Part shown: one piece after another, positions 41,933-52,640 of the stretch
Numbering within the stretch: position 1 is the stretch's first letter
Layout: every line of letters begins with the position of its first letter
From: an uncultured Eubacteriales bacterium
GTDB taxonomy: Bacteria; Bacillota; Clostridia; Christensenellales; Aristaeellaceae
Direction of reading: 5' to 3'
Length of the DNA: 64,000 nucleotides
NCBI GenBank assembly: GCA_902764875.1
Contig: CACWXP010000016.1
Span: 1 to 64,000, forward strand
Notes under the pieces: model-generated
Seen by the model: only the letters and a program-made list of their open reading frames with translations
Told to the model about the DNA's origin: nothing
The model's database searches: none
Position numbers and translations under genes: made by a program

Positions 41933-42011
41933 TAAAAGAACCGTCCCCATAGGTTCATAAAAGAACCGGATCCAACGCAGGCTCCACTGGAGCCTGCGCC
42001 CCATAGGTTCA
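41933..42011. repeat. REP-like element with hairpin between direct repeats
   Basis: CCCCATAGGTTCA occurs at 41945-41957 and again at 41999-42011. Between them CGCAGGCTCCA-C-TGGAGCCTGCG (41976-41998) is a perfect 11-bp stem. Nearby AAAAGAACCGTCCCC (41934-41948) and AAAAGAACCGGATCC (41959-41973) are partial repeats of each other. The layout resembles short interspersed repeats moved by single-strand (Y1) transposases. No transposase gene is present here. Confidence 0.55.
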
Positions 42012-43127
42012 CTTGACTTGCCTGATTTCGGCCAGCTTGTTGCCTTTTTCGTCGGAGATATAGGGGTTGGAGCCGGTGCGTTTGGAGGTGATAAAGAGCT
42101 GGTCGCCGACGTTGATTTGCATCCAGTCGCTTTCGGCGAGGCTGTAGGTTGTCGGGTCGGATTTCTTCTCCGTATGCTCGACGGTGAAGCGGTAGTCCTC
42201 GGTGCGGGCGCCTTCACGCTCGTTTTCAGCGAGCTCGGGAACCGGCCAGGCGGCCTCGTGATCCGTGCCGGAGGCGGTGACATCCCGGGAGGGGGTCCAG
42301 CGCCAGATGTTGTAGTAGTACTTGGTGGCGTAGCGGGGAACCTGCCGGTACACCGGGCGCTTTTCGGTCTCGGTGTAATACTCGGTTTTATAAACCGGTC
42401 GGGAAACCTCGCGGAAGGTGCCGTTGCCGTTGTCCTCCAGGGTGGTCTCGTTATGGTCGAACACCTGGCGGGAGCGCCGGACTTTCACGTTTTCGTAATG
42501 GTCGAGGACGCTGTCGTAATGGTGGATTTCCCGCTTGGTTCCGGTCTGCTCCGCACCGGCGGGGAGGGACCAGCCGGACTCGCTGAACATCCGGTTTTCT
42601 TCTATATTAATATTGCGGATCCAGCTGATATCGGTGACCTTCAGATCGCCGGCGGTTTTGTTGCCGTTCATCCAGGCGAAGACGCTGACGAGGGCCAGGA
42701 CGATGACGGCGATGATGATCAGCGGTTTGAGGGAGCGCTTCTGCTTCGGATCGTTGGCATGCTGGGCGGCGTACTCCGCGGCTTCTTCCTCCTGCTTTTT
42801 CTTCAGGCGGTCGAAGTAATTTGCCTCGGAATCGGCGCGGGTGGCGCCGCAGTTGGAGCAGACGTCGGCCTTATCGCTGTTGAGGGAATTGCAGAAGGAG
42901 CAATACCAGTCGGGATTGCTGCCCATTTCCTCGGCCTTCTTCTTATCCAGGCGCTCGAACTGGTTCAGCTCTTCCTCCCGGAGGGAATCCCCCTCGGAAT
43001 AGCCCTTGACATAAAACTTTACGTCTCCGCGGGCACGGCCGCAGGAAGGGCAGTTGGTTACGTCGCCGCGGATTTCCTTGTTGCCGCAGACGGGGCAGTC
43101 CCAGTAGCCCATGACAAGTTTAGCCAT
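42009..43127 (-). CDS. Membrane protein with two N-terminal zinc ribbons
   Basis: A 372-aa protein. Zinc ribbon 1 is WDCPVCGN with NCPSCGRARG (C11, C14, C26, C29). Zinc ribbon 2 is YCSFCNS with VCSNCGATR (about 75-95). A charged coil and one transmembrane helix (KPLIIIAVIVLALVSVFAWM, about 132-152) follow. About 215 extracellular residues are rich in Tyr, Arg and Glu (KTEYYTETEKRPVYRQV). The cytoplasmic ribbons may bind a partner. The role is not known. Confidence 0.7.
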   Translation of the reverse strand: MAKLVMGYWDCPVCGNKEIRGDVTNCPSCGRARGDVKFYVKGYSEGDSLREEELNQFERLDKKKAEEMGSNPDWYCSFCNSLNSDKADVCSNCGATRADSEANYFDRLKKKQEEEAAEYAAQHANDPKQKRSLKPLIIIAVIVLALVSVFAWMNGNKTAGDLKVTDISWIRNINIEENRMFSESGWSLPAGAEQTGTKREIHHYDSVLDHYENVKVRRSRQVFDHNETTLEDNGNGTFREVSRPVYKTEYYTETEKRPVYRQVPRYATKYYYNIWRWTPSRDVTASGTDHEAAWPVPELAENEREGARTEDYRFTVEHTEKKSDPTTYSLAESDWMQINVGDQLFITSKRTGSNPYISDEKGNKLAEIRQVK

Positions 43128-43332
43128 AAATTATTTCCTCCGGAACATAATTTTATGCATTGTATATGGGGAAACCCTTTCCCCCTGCCCACTTCCCCGC
43201 TGTGCAACAGAGTTTAAACTGCTGCTTGTTGCAACGGGGACGGGGAATAGAAAGAAGAACGAATCGAATCATACGAAAGAATCCTTTCGTATTCTACCCT
43301 AAATTTGATCGACTTTCCACCCTTTTTTGGAA

Positions 43333-43361
43333 TTGCAAAATTCCTTCATATTTGATATATT
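43333..43361 (+). promoter_or_regulatory. Promoter of the ATP synthase operon
   Basis: TTGCAA (43333-43338), 17-bp spacer and TATATT (43356-43361), about 33 bp upstream of atpI. The -35 lies in the small inverted repeat GGAATT-GCAA-AATTCC. The 265-base space 43128-43393 holds no other gene. Confidence 0.6.
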
Positions 43362-43393
43362 ATTCTTTAGTTGTGTATCAGGAGGGAAGGCCG

Positions 43394-43822
43394 GTGTCGA
43401 ATTTGGATCCTGCGGTGAAAAAAGAGACCGGCTATATTTCTTTCTGGGTGATTGTGCTGAGCGTGCTCATGCAAGCCGTGTTCCTGATCATCGGGAAATG
43501 GGACCTTTCGGTGCTTTTCGGCAATCTGGGCGGGGCGGCGGCCGCGATCGGGAGCTTCTTCCTGCTGGCGGTTACGGTGAGCAAGGCGGTGGCCTCCGGG
43601 AAACCGGAGGACGCGGCGAAGCGGGTGAAGGCATCCGCAGGGCTCAGACTGATCGGAATGGGCGGAATTTGCGCCCTGATGATCGGGGTGTTTCATACCA
43701 ACGTATACGCAACGGTGATTCCGCTGCTGTTTCCGCGGATCGGACTGCTGTTCCGGCCGCTGATCGACCGGAAGCGCGGCGGAGGGGCTCCGGATACGGA
43801 AGGAAGTGATTTGATTGACTGA
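43394..43822 (+). CDS. atpI: ATP synthase subunit I-like membrane protein
   Basis: A 142-aa protein with four hydrophobic helices (FWVIVLSVLMQAVFLIIG, AAAAIGSFFLLAVTVS, LIGMGGICALMIGVF, VIPLLFPRIGLLFRPL), as in AtpI, a c-ring assembly factor. The GTG start has a GGAGGG site 7 nt upstream. It is the first gene of the operon and overlaps atpB. Sequence conservation in AtpI is low, so the call relies on topology and position. Confidence 0.7.
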   Translation: MSNLDPAVKKETGYISFWVIVLSVLMQAVFLIIGKWDLSVLFGNLGGAAAAIGSFFLLAVTVSKAVASGKPEDAAKRVKASAGLRLIGMGGICALMIGVFHTNVYATVIPLLFPRIGLLFRPLIDRKRGGGAPDTEGSDLID

Positions 43823-44744
43823 GACGGCGGCGCCGGATGTGAAGAGCAAGAAGTTCCGGATGGTTGATTACGGACTGATTGCAATGATGATTCTTCCGAT
43901 TCTGGCGTGCATCGTGCTGAAGGTGCTGTTTACCCCGGCATCAGAGGGCGTTAACATTTCGGGCGCGCTGGTGTTCTGGTCGAACGAGCCGGAACTGGGC
44001 ATGACGACGCTGTACCTGAGCGAAAGCCAGATCAACAGCTGGGCCGTGATGATCTCCATCCTCGGGCTTTGCCTTTACCTGACCCACGGGCTGACGGCGA
44101 AAGCCGTTACCAAACGGCAGCTGATTGCCGAGTGGCTGGTGGAGAAGAGCGAGAAGCTGGTGAAGGACAACATGGGCGGATTCTTCGCCGAGTGGGGTCC
44201 CTTCATCGCGGCGATCATGGGGCTGAGCGCATTCAGTTCGCTGATCTGCCTGGTGGGGCTGTTCTCACCGACGGGGGACGTGAACGTGACGTTCGGCTGG
44301 GCAATTCTGGTGTTCTTCCTGATCATGCACTTCAAGTTCCGCGGGGGACTGTGGAACTACTTCATCGGGCTGTTCAAACCGATTCCCGTGTTTGCACCGA
44401 TGAACCTGATCGGCGAGATTGCCACCCCGGTGAGCATGGCTTTCCGTCACTACGGCAACATCCTGAGCGGCGCGGTGATTTCCGCGCTGATCGGATCGGC
44501 GCTGACGGGGCTGAGCCGTTCACTGCTGAGCTGGCTGCCGGGGGTTTTCGCGGACATGCCGTTGCTGCGTGTCGGCCTTCCCGCGGTGCTGAGCATTTAC
44601 TTTGACGTATTCAGCGGGGTTATGCAGGCGTTTATCTTCGCCATGCTGACGATGCTGAACGTTGCGGGCGCCGTTCCCTGGGATGAATGGAACGCCCGCA
44701 GAAAAAAACGGAACAAAACCGAGATTCAAAATACAGCCGCCTAA
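43815..44744 (+). CDS. atpB: F0F1 ATP synthase subunit a
   Basis: Membrane stator subunit that forms the ion half-channels against the c-ring. The 309-aa product is longer than the bacterial average of about 240-270. The conserved arginine is in PVSMAFRHYGNILSG, with the FAPMNLIGEIATPV helix before it. The TTG start at 43815 overlaps the atpI stop and has AGGAAG upstream. Confidence 0.92.
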   Translation: MTETAAPDVKSKKFRMVDYGLIAMMILPILACIVLKVLFTPASEGVNISGALVFWSNEPELGMTTLYLSESQINSWAVMISILGLCLYLTHGLTAKAVTKRQLIAEWLVEKSEKLVKDNMGGFFAEWGPFIAAIMGLSAFSSLICLVGLFSPTGDVNVTFGWAILVFFLIMHFKFRGGLWNYFIGLFKPIPVFAPMNLIGEIATPVSMAFRHYGNILSGAVISALIGSALTGLSRSLLSWLPGVFADMPLLRVGLPAVLSIYFDVFSGVMQAFIFAMLTMLNVAGAVPWDEWNARRKKRNKTEIQNTAA

Positions 44745-44769
44745 GGCTGAAATATGGAGGAGTAGACAA

Positions 44770-45072
44770 ATGGATAATGGTATGCTGGAACTTGCTTTGG
44801 GTATCATGCTGGGACTGCTGGGACTGGGCGCCGGATGCGCGATGATCGCCGGTATCGGCCCGGGCATCGGCGAAGGCAACGCCGTGGCCAAGGCCTGCGA
44901 AGCGATCGGACGTCAGCCGGAATGCAAGAGCGACGTGACTTCCACGATGATCATGGGCTGCGCCATCGCCGAGACCACCGGCCTTTACGGCCTGATTGTG
45001 GCCATTCTGCTGATCTTTGTGGCGCCGGGCTCTTTTAAAGACATTCTGCTTACTGCTGTTGGAAAGAAATAA
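44770..45072 (+). CDS. atpE: F0F1 ATP synthase subunit c with two-carboxylate ion site
   Basis: The 100-aa two-helix rotor protein. The ion-binding glutamate is E68 in helix 2 (CAIAETTGLYG), followed by T69. Helix 1 has GIGPGIGEGNAVAK with a second carboxylate, E35, where the sodium type of Ilyobacter has glutamine. This pair matches the two-carboxylate site described for Fusobacterium nucleatum, a sodium-driven enzyme. A GGAGGAG site lies about 7 nt upstream. Confidence 0.95.
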   Translation: MDNGMLELALGIMLGLLGLGAGCAMIAGIGPGIGEGNAVAKACEAIGRQPECKSDVTSTMIMGCAIAETTGLYGLIVAILLIFVAPGSFKDILLTAVGKK

Positions 45073-45123
45073 TCTATACTGAAAGTAACCTTAAAGACAC
45101 CAAGGAATGAAACGGGGAGCAAC

Positions 45124-45642
45124 ATGCAGAGCTTAAAAGTGATTTCCGTCAATATCTGGGCGATTCTTGCCTCGCTGGCGAATCTGCTGCTTTTGACGTG
45201 GATCGTGAAAAAGTTTCTCTTCAAGCCGGTGAAGAAGATTGTGGACGCCCGCCGGGCCGCGATCGACGCGGACTATGAGCAAGCGGCCGCGGCGCGCGCC
45301 GACGCGGAGGAGAACCGGCTGAACTATGAAGCGGCCATGGCGGCCGCGGAGCAGACTTCCGGACAGATCATCGCCGACGCGACCCGCATTGCGGAGCACC
45401 GGAGCAACGAGATCGTTGCGGAAGCCCGGGAGAAAGCGACCGAACTTCGCCGCCAGGCGGAGGCAGACGCCGTGCTTGAGCGGAAGAAGGCGGAGGACGA
45501 CATGAAGCGCGAGATCGCGGACGTTTCCACGCAGCTGACCGAGAAACTGCTGCAGCGTGAAATCAACGAAGAGGATCACCGCGCGCTGATCGATTCCTTC
45601 CTTCAGGAAATGGATTCGCAGGCAGGAGATAGCGACAGATGA
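45124..45642 (+). CDS. atpF: F0F1 ATP synthase subunit b
   Basis: A 172-aa peripheral stalk protein: one N-terminal transmembrane helix (NIWAILASLANLLLLTWIV), then a long Ala/Glu-rich coiled coil from about residue 40 (FLFKPVKKIVDARRAAIDAD). A GGGGAGC site precedes the ATG. Overlaps atpH by 4 bp. Confidence 0.93.
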   Translation: MQSLKVISVNIWAILASLANLLLLTWIVKKFLFKPVKKIVDARRAAIDADYEQAAAARADAEENRLNYEAAMAAAEQTSGQIIADATRIAEHRSNEIVAEAREKATELRRQAEADAVLERKKAEDDMKREIADVSTQLTEKLLQREINEEDHRALIDSFLQEMDSQAGDSDR

Positions 45643-46169
45643 CGACGACAAGCAGGGAATACGCGGTGGCGCTGTTTGAACTGGCGACCGACGAGAACGT
45701 TCTGGAGGAAACTTCGAACGGGCTGGAGACGGTGATCAGCGCGATGCGGCAGACGCCGGAATACCGGCAGCTGCTGGCCAGCGCCGCCATCGGTAAGGCC
45801 GAGCGGCTGAAAGCGCTGGACGACGCGTTCGACGGGAAGGTTCCGAGGGTGCTGATGGGCGTGCTGCGGATGATGGTGGCCCGGGGGCATGTCGGAGCCG
45901 TAGACCAGATGGCCCGGGACTATGAGGAACTGCGCCGGGAATACCGGGGAGAATCCATGGCCCGGGTGCTGAGCGCGGTGCCGCTGAAGGAAAGTGAAGC
46001 GGTTGCGATCCGGGCGGAACTGGAAAAACGCTTCGGCCACGGGATTTCCATCCAATGCGAAGTGGATCCCTCGCTGATCGGCGGGGTCCGGGTGGAAGTT
46101 GAGGGCCGGGTGATTGACGGCAGTATCAGGAATAAGCTGGAACAGATCAAGGATGTGATGAACGGATGA
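45639..46169 (+). CDS. atpH: F0F1 ATP synthase subunit delta
   Basis: A 176-aa stator protein linking b to alpha. It begins [20 protein letters not shown] and ends with the family segment [20 protein letters not shown]. Overlaps both neighbours by 4 bp (ATGA). Confidence 0.93.
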   Translation: MTTTSREYAVALFELATDENVLEETSNGLETVISAMRQTPEYRQLLASAAIGKAERLKALDDAFDGKVPRVLMGVLRMMVARGHVGAVDQMARDYEELRREYRGESMARVLSAVPLKESEAVAIRAELEKRFGHGISIQCEVDPSLIGGVRVEVEGRVIDGSIRNKLEQIKDVMNG

Positions 46170-47662
46170 GCTCCAAGGCGATCGAAATCAGCAGCATTAT
46201 CAAGGAGCAGATCAAACAGTACGAAAGCAAAATCGAGATGAAGGAGAACGGCACCGTTATTACCGTCGGCGACGGTATTGCGACGGTGTACGGCCTGCGC
46301 AGCTGCATGGCCAACGAACTCCTCCGCTTTGAAGACGGCAGCTTCGGCGTGGCGCAGAACCTGGAGGAGGAGACGGTTTCCGTCGCCATCCTTTCGGAGC
46401 GCGACAACGTTCGCGAAGGCAGCACGGTTTACCGGACGGGCGAAGCCCTGAGCGTTCCGGTGGGCGAGGCGCTGCTGGGCCGCGTTGTGAACGCGCTGGG
46501 CGCGCCGATCGACGGCAAGGGCCCGGTGGAAACCAAGGAGATCCGGCCGATTGAATCTCCCGCGCCGGGCATCATTCAGCGCAAGAGCGTCAGCGTTCCG
46601 CTGCAGACCGGTATCAAGGCCATCGACAGCATGATCCCGATCGGCCGCGGACAGCGCGAACTGATCATCGGCGACCGGCAGACCGGCAAGACGACGATCG
46701 CCGTGGACACGATCATCAACCAGAAGGGCAAGGGCGTGATCTGCATCTACGTGGCCATCGGCCAGAAGCGGACCAGCGTCGTTCAGATTGCGCAGGAACT
46801 GGAAAAAGCCGGCGCGATGAGCTATTCGATCATCGTGAGCGCCAGCGCGGCGGAAAGCGCGCCGCTGCAGTACATCGCGCCCTATTCCGGATGCGCCATG
46901 GCGGAGTATTTCCGGGCACAGGGGAAGGACGTGCTGATCGTTTACGACGACCTGAGCAAGCACGCGGTGGCCTACCGGGCGCTGAGCCTTCTGATCCGGC
47001 GGCCTCCGGGACGTGAAGCCTATCCCGGCGACGTTTTCTACCTGCACAGCCGGCTGCTGGAACGCGCGGCCTGCGTGGCGCCGGAATACGGCGGAGGCTC
47101 CATTACGGCGCTGCCGATCATTGAAACCCAGGCGGGCGACGTTTCCGCCTATATTCCCACAAACGTGATTTCCATCACGGACGGCCAGATCTTCCTGGAG
47201 ACGGAACTTTTCCACAGCGGTATCCGCCCGGCCATCAACCCCGGTATCTCCGTGAGCCGCGTGGGCGGCAGCGCGCAGATCAAGGGCATGAAGAAGGTTG
47301 CCGGCGAACTGAAACTGCTGTACGCCCAGTACCGCGAACTGCAGGCATTCGCCCAGTTCGGCAGCGACCTGGACGAGGACACCAAGGCCCGTCTGGCCCT
47401 GGGCGCCCGGATTGTGGAAGTGCTGAAACAGAAGCGGAGCTCGCCGATGGAAGTCGGCTGCCAGGTCGCCATCGTTTACGCAGTCATCAACGGATACCTG
47501 AACGACGTGGAGCCGGCGAAGGTTGCGGAATACGAAGAAGGCCTGATTGAATACCTGCAGGCCCGATACGGCGAACTGCTGGACCGGATTGAAAAAGGCT
47601 ACTGGGACGACAGTGACGTTGAAACCATGAAGGAAGCCCTGACAGGGTTTGGCAAGAGGTAA
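46166..47662 (+). CDS. atpA: F0F1 ATP synthase subunit alpha
   Basis: A 498-aa non-catalytic nucleotide-binding subunit of F1. Walker A is GDRQTGKT, and the conserved blocks [20 protein letters not shown] and [20 protein letters not shown] are intact, as is [15 protein letters not shown]. Length is close to the usual 500. Confidence 0.97.
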   Translation: MSSKAIEISSIIKEQIKQYESKIEMKENGTVITVGDGIATVYGLRSCMANELLRFEDGSFGVAQNLEEETVSVAILSERDNVREGSTVYRTGEALSVPVGEALLGRVVNALGAPIDGKGPVETKEIRPIESPAPGIIQRKSVSVPLQTGIKAIDSMIPIGRGQRELIIGDRQTGKTTIAVDTIINQKGKGVICIYVAIGQKRTSVVQIAQELEKAGAMSYSIIVSASAAESAPLQYIAPYSGCAMAEYFRAQGKDVLIVYDDLSKHAVAYRALSLLIRRPPGREAYPGDVFYLHSRLLERAACVAPEYGGGSITALPIIETQAGDVSAYIPTNVISITDGQIFLETELFHSGIRPAINPGISVSRVGGSAQIKGMKKVAGELKLLYAQYRELQAFAQFGSDLDEDTKARLALGARIVEVLKQKRSSPMEVGCQVAIVYAVINGYLNDVEPAKVAEYEEGLIEYLQARYGELLDRIEKGYWDDSDVETMKEALTGFGKR

Positions 47663-47668
47663 GAAGCA

Positions 47669-48469
47669 GTGGGCGCAGATATCAAATCGCTGAGGATCCG
47701 GATTCGCAGCGTGGATTCCACGATGCACCTGACCAAGGCCATGGGCCTGGTTGCATCGAGCAAAATCCGCCGGGCGACCCGCGATATGACGCTTTCGCGC
47801 GAGTATTCTTCCGCGATGCAGGACGTTGTGAACGTGCTGCGGGCCGCGCCGGAATGCGAACGCTCCCCGTACATGAAGCCCACCGGCACGGGCACGCGGC
47901 TGATTGTGATCGGGGGGGACCGGGGCCTGGCGGGCGGCTACAACGCCAACGTGTTCCGGCTGGCGGCAACGATGCCGGAAGCGGAAGTGATCGCGATCGG
48001 GAAACGGGCGTGCGACCGGTTTGATCAGCCAAGCGTTTCCTCCGAGCGGTTTCCCGCCGCGGAGGCAAAGAAACTGGCGGACGCGCAGTGCAGGGATTTC
48101 CTGGAAGGGAAATTTGAACGGCTTGGGATTCTCTACACCCGGTACAAATCCATGATGAGCCAGGAAGCCACGGTGCTGTGGGTTCTGCCGCTGGAGAAGA
48201 CCGAGAAGACCGAAGGCGGGGATCCGCTTTTCGAGCCGGACGAGCAGACCGTGCTGAACGCGGCGGTGCCGACATATGTGAGCGGCATCCTGAGCGCGTG
48301 CATCAAGGAAAGCTTTGCCAGCGAGGTGGCCGCCCGGAGAATGGCCATGGACTCCGCGAGCAAGAACGCGCAGGAAATGATCGACCGGCTGCAGCTTCAG
48401 TACAACCGGGCACGGCAGAACTCCATTACACAGGAGATTACGGAAATTGTTGCCGGCAGCGGACTTTGA
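47669..48469 (+). CDS. atpG: F0F1 ATP synthase subunit gamma
   Basis: A 266-aa rotor shaft. The N-terminus DIKSLRIRIRSVDSTMHLTK and C-terminus SASKNAQEMIDRLQLQYNRA, with RQNSITQEITEIVAG, are typical. It is about 20 residues shorter than common bacterial gamma. The GTG start has only a weak site (AGAGGTAAG), so translation may be coupled to atpA 6 bp upstream. Confidence 0.95.
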   Translation: MGADIKSLRIRIRSVDSTMHLTKAMGLVASSKIRRATRDMTLSREYSSAMQDVVNVLRAAPECERSPYMKPTGTGTRLIVIGGDRGLAGGYNANVFRLAATMPEAEVIAIGKRACDRFDQPSVSSERFPAAEAKKLADAQCRDFLEGKFERLGILYTRYKSMMSQEATVLWVLPLEKTEKTEGGDPLFEPDEQTVLNAAVPTYVSGILSACIKESFASEVAARRMAMDSASKNAQEMIDRLQLQYNRARQNSITQEITEIVAGSGL

Positions 48470-48481
48470 CGAGTGGTGGAT

Positions 48482-50260
<1,779 letters not shown>

Positions 50261-50273
50261 AAAGCTCATACGG

Positions 50274-50300
50274 GCGGACGGTATTTTGGCCGTCCGCTTT
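50274..50300 (+). terminator. Terminator of the ATP synthase operon
   Basis: GCGGACGG (50274-50281), loop TATTTTGG and CCGTCCGC (50290-50297) form a perfect 8-bp stem followed by TTT. A further T-run occurs at 50312-50317. Confidence 0.75.
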
Positions 50301-50325
50301 GCAATACCCGGTTTTTTGGGGAAGA

Positions 50326-50377
50326 GGCCGCACTACGGCGCGGCAGTGGATAGTGAATAGTTATTAGTAGATAGCGG
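50326..50377 (+). repeat. Interspersed repeat, copy 2, before the M18 peptidase
   Basis: The same 52-bp unit as at 48482, with four differences. Two of these change the hairpin head to GCCGCACTACGGCGCGGC, which weakens the stem. It lies between the atp terminator and the M18 gene. Confidence 0.75.
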
Positions 50378-50402
50378 ATGTTTTTCAGGGAGGCTTTGAA
50401 TT

Positions 50403-51662
50403 ATGGATTTACTGGAACGGTTTCTGAACTTTGCGGAGCAGTCGCCCACGGCTTTCCACGCCGCGGAGAACCTGAGCGGGATGCTGCGGGAGAATGGGTT
50501 TGCGGAGCTGAAGGAAACGGCTCCGTGGCTGGTGGACGCGGGCGGAAAGTATTTTGTGCGCCGGAACGATTCGGCCGTTATTGCCTTTATTGTGCCGGAA
50601 ACGGGATTCGGAACCTTCCGGATCGCCGCGGCGCACAGCGATTCCCCGGCCTTCAAGCTGAAGGAAAGATTTGAGGACAAGACGGAATATTATGTGCGGC
50701 TGAACGTTGAAAAATACGGCGGGATGATTATGAGCACGTGGCTGGACCGGCCGCTTTCCGTGGCCGGGCGGCTGGCCGTCCGGGACGGGGGCGGCGTTGC
50801 CACAAAGCTTGTGAACCTGGACCGGGACGCGCTGCTGATTCCCAACATGCCGATTCACTTCAACCGGGACATCAACGACGGATACAAGTTTGACCCGCAG
50901 GTGGACATGATGCCGATTTACGGCGGGGCGGAGAGCAGCGGCGGGCTGATGCGGGAGATCGCGGAGGCTGCGGGAGTTGAGGAGGATCAGATCCTGGGAC
51001 ACGACCTGTTCCTCTACGGGCGGCAGAACGCCACCGTCTGGGGCGCGGAGGACGCTTATTTCTCCTGCGGACGGATTGACGACCTGGAGTGCGCGTGGGC
51101 CTGCATGACGGCGCTGGTTCACAGCGGCGCCCGGGACACGGTGAACGTCTGCGCCGTGTTCGACAACGAGGAAGTCGGCTCCGGCAGCCGCCAGGGCGCG
51201 GATTCCGGGTTCCTTTACGACACGCTGACACGGCTTGGATTCGCGCTGGGCGCCTCCGACGGGGAGATCCGGGCGGCCATGGCCGGAAGCTTCCTGGTTT
51301 CCGCGGACAACGCTCATGCCGTGCATCCCAACCATCCGGAAAAGTTTGACAAACAGAACCGGCCGGTGATGAACGGCGGGATTGTGATCAAGCACAACGC
51401 GAACCTGAAATACACGACGGACGCACTGAGTTCGGCACGGTTCGCGCTGATCTGCGAAAAGGCCGGGGTTCCGGTGCAGCACTTTGCCAACCGGAGCGAC
51501 ATCGCCGGCGGATCCACGCTGGGGCACATTTCCACGGCGCATGTGAGCGTGGAGAGCGTGGATATCGGCCTGGCCCAGCTGGCCATGCATTCCCTGTACG
51601 AGACGGCGGGAACGAAGGACCTTCCGATGCTGATTTCGGCGATGGAAGAAATGTGGCGCTGA
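50403..51662 (+). CDS. apeB: M18 family aminopeptidase
   Basis: A 419-aa dinuclear metallopeptidase of the aspartyl aminopeptidase family. Metal-binding and catalytic regions are AAHSDSPAFKLK, FDNEEVGSGSRQGADSGFL and SADNAHAVHPNHPEKFD, with STLGHISTAHVSV at the C-terminus. It is cytoplasmic and removes N-terminal residues from peptides. An AGGGAGG site precedes the ATG. It is probably independent of the atp operon because of the terminator. Confidence 0.93.
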   Translation: MDLLERFLNFAEQSPTAFHAAENLSGMLRENGFAELKETAPWLVDAGGKYFVRRNDSAVIAFIVPETGFGTFRIAAAHSDSPAFKLKERFEDKTEYYVRLNVEKYGGMIMSTWLDRPLSVAGRLAVRDGGGVATKLVNLDRDALLIPNMPIHFNRDINDGYKFDPQVDMMPIYGGAESSGGLMREIAEAAGVEEDQILGHDLFLYGRQNATVWGAEDAYFSCGRIDDLECAWACMTALVHSGARDTVNVCAVFDNEEVGSGSRQGADSGFLYDTLTRLGFALGASDGEIRAAMAGSFLVSADNAHAVHPNHPEKFDKQNRPVMNGGIVIKHNANLKYTTDALSSARFALICEKAGVPVQHFANRSDIAGGSTLGHISTAHVSVESVDIGLAQLAMHSLYETAGTKDLPMLISAMEEMWR

Positions 51663-51670
51663 GGATTTGA

Positions 51671-51712
51671 AACATCCGAAAAACATCCGGACACGGCAGA
51701 ATATGATAGAAT
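51671..51712 (+). promoter_or_regulatory. Promoter region of dapA with tandem AACATCCG
   Basis: AACATCCG at 51671 and 51682 are 11 bp apart in the same orientation. A possible -10 element (TATGAT 51702-51707 or TAGAAT 51707-51712) follows without a clear -35. The repeats overlap the -35 area, as a regulator site would. Confidence 0.4.
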
Positions 51713-51746
51713 AGGCCATCGAACGGATGGACGGAAGGGGTGCGGA

Positions 51747-52640
51747 ATGAAGAACACTGTGTTTACCGGAGCGGCCACCGCGATCATTACCCCCATGACG
51801 GAGACAGGCGTTGACACCGAAGCGCTGGGGCGGCTGATTGATTTCCAGCTGGAAAAAGGGATTGACGCCATTGTGGCGGCCGGAACCACCGGCGAAGGCA
51901 GCACGCTGACAGACAGGGAGCACGAGGAACTGATCGGCTTCTGCGTGAAACGGATTGCCGGGAGGGTTCCGGTGATCGCCGGGACGGGTTCCAACAACAC
52001 GGCGCACGCCATTGAACGAACCGTTACGGCCTGCAGGGCCGGGGCGGACGCCGTTCTGCTGGTGACACCCTATTACAACAAGACCACCCAGCGGGGCCTG
52101 ATTGCCAGCTTCAGCGCCATTGCCGACGCGAGCAGCGTGCCCTGCATCCTGTATAACGTTCCCTCCCGGACGGGGCTGAATATGCTGCCGGAGACGCTGA
52201 AGGTTCTTGCGGAGCACGAACGGATCGTCGGCGTGAAGGAAGCCTGCGGCAATATCAGCCAGGTGGCGAAGGAGATCGCGCTTTGCGGCGACGCGCTGGA
52301 TATCTACTCCGGGAACGACGACCAGACCGTTCCGGTGATGAGCCTGGGCGGCAGGGGCGTGATCACCACCATCGGGAATATCATGCCCGGGGAAATGGCG
52401 GAGATGTGCCGGAAGTTCTTCGCGGGAGACGTTGCGGGCGCCGCGGAGATTCAGCTGCGGCTTTTGAGGCTGATGAACCATCTTATGATTGAGACCAACC
52501 CGATTCCCGTGAAAGCGGCGTGCGCCGCCATGGGGTTCGGGAAATATATCCTTCGGCTGCCCCTGGTGGAAATGGAAGCGGAAAACCGGGCGAAGCTGAT
52601 TGAACTGATGAAAGAGCAGGGGCTGGAGGCAGACGCATGA
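51747..52640 (+). CDS. dapA: 4-hydroxy-tetrahydrodipicolinate synthase
   Basis: Condenses pyruvate with aspartate semialdehyde in lysine/meso-DAP synthesis. The 297-aa TIM barrel has AAGTTGEGSTLTDREH, the YNVPSRTGLNM loop and the Schiff-base lysine in IVGVKEACGN. A GAAGGGG site precedes the ATG. Ends in an ATGA overlap with dapB. Confidence 0.95.
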   Translation: MKNTVFTGAATAIITPMTETGVDTEALGRLIDFQLEKGIDAIVAAGTTGEGSTLTDREHEELIGFCVKRIAGRVPVIAGTGSNNTAHAIERTVTACRAGADAVLLVTPYYNKTTQRGLIASFSAIADASSVPCILYNVPSRTGLNMLPETLKVLAEHERIVGVKEACGNISQVAKEIALCGDALDIYSGNDDQTVPVMSLGGRGVITTIGNIMPGEMAEMCRKFFAGDVAGAAEIQLRLLRLMNHLMIETNPIPVKAACAAMGFGKYILRLPLVEMEAENRAKLIELMKEQGLEADA

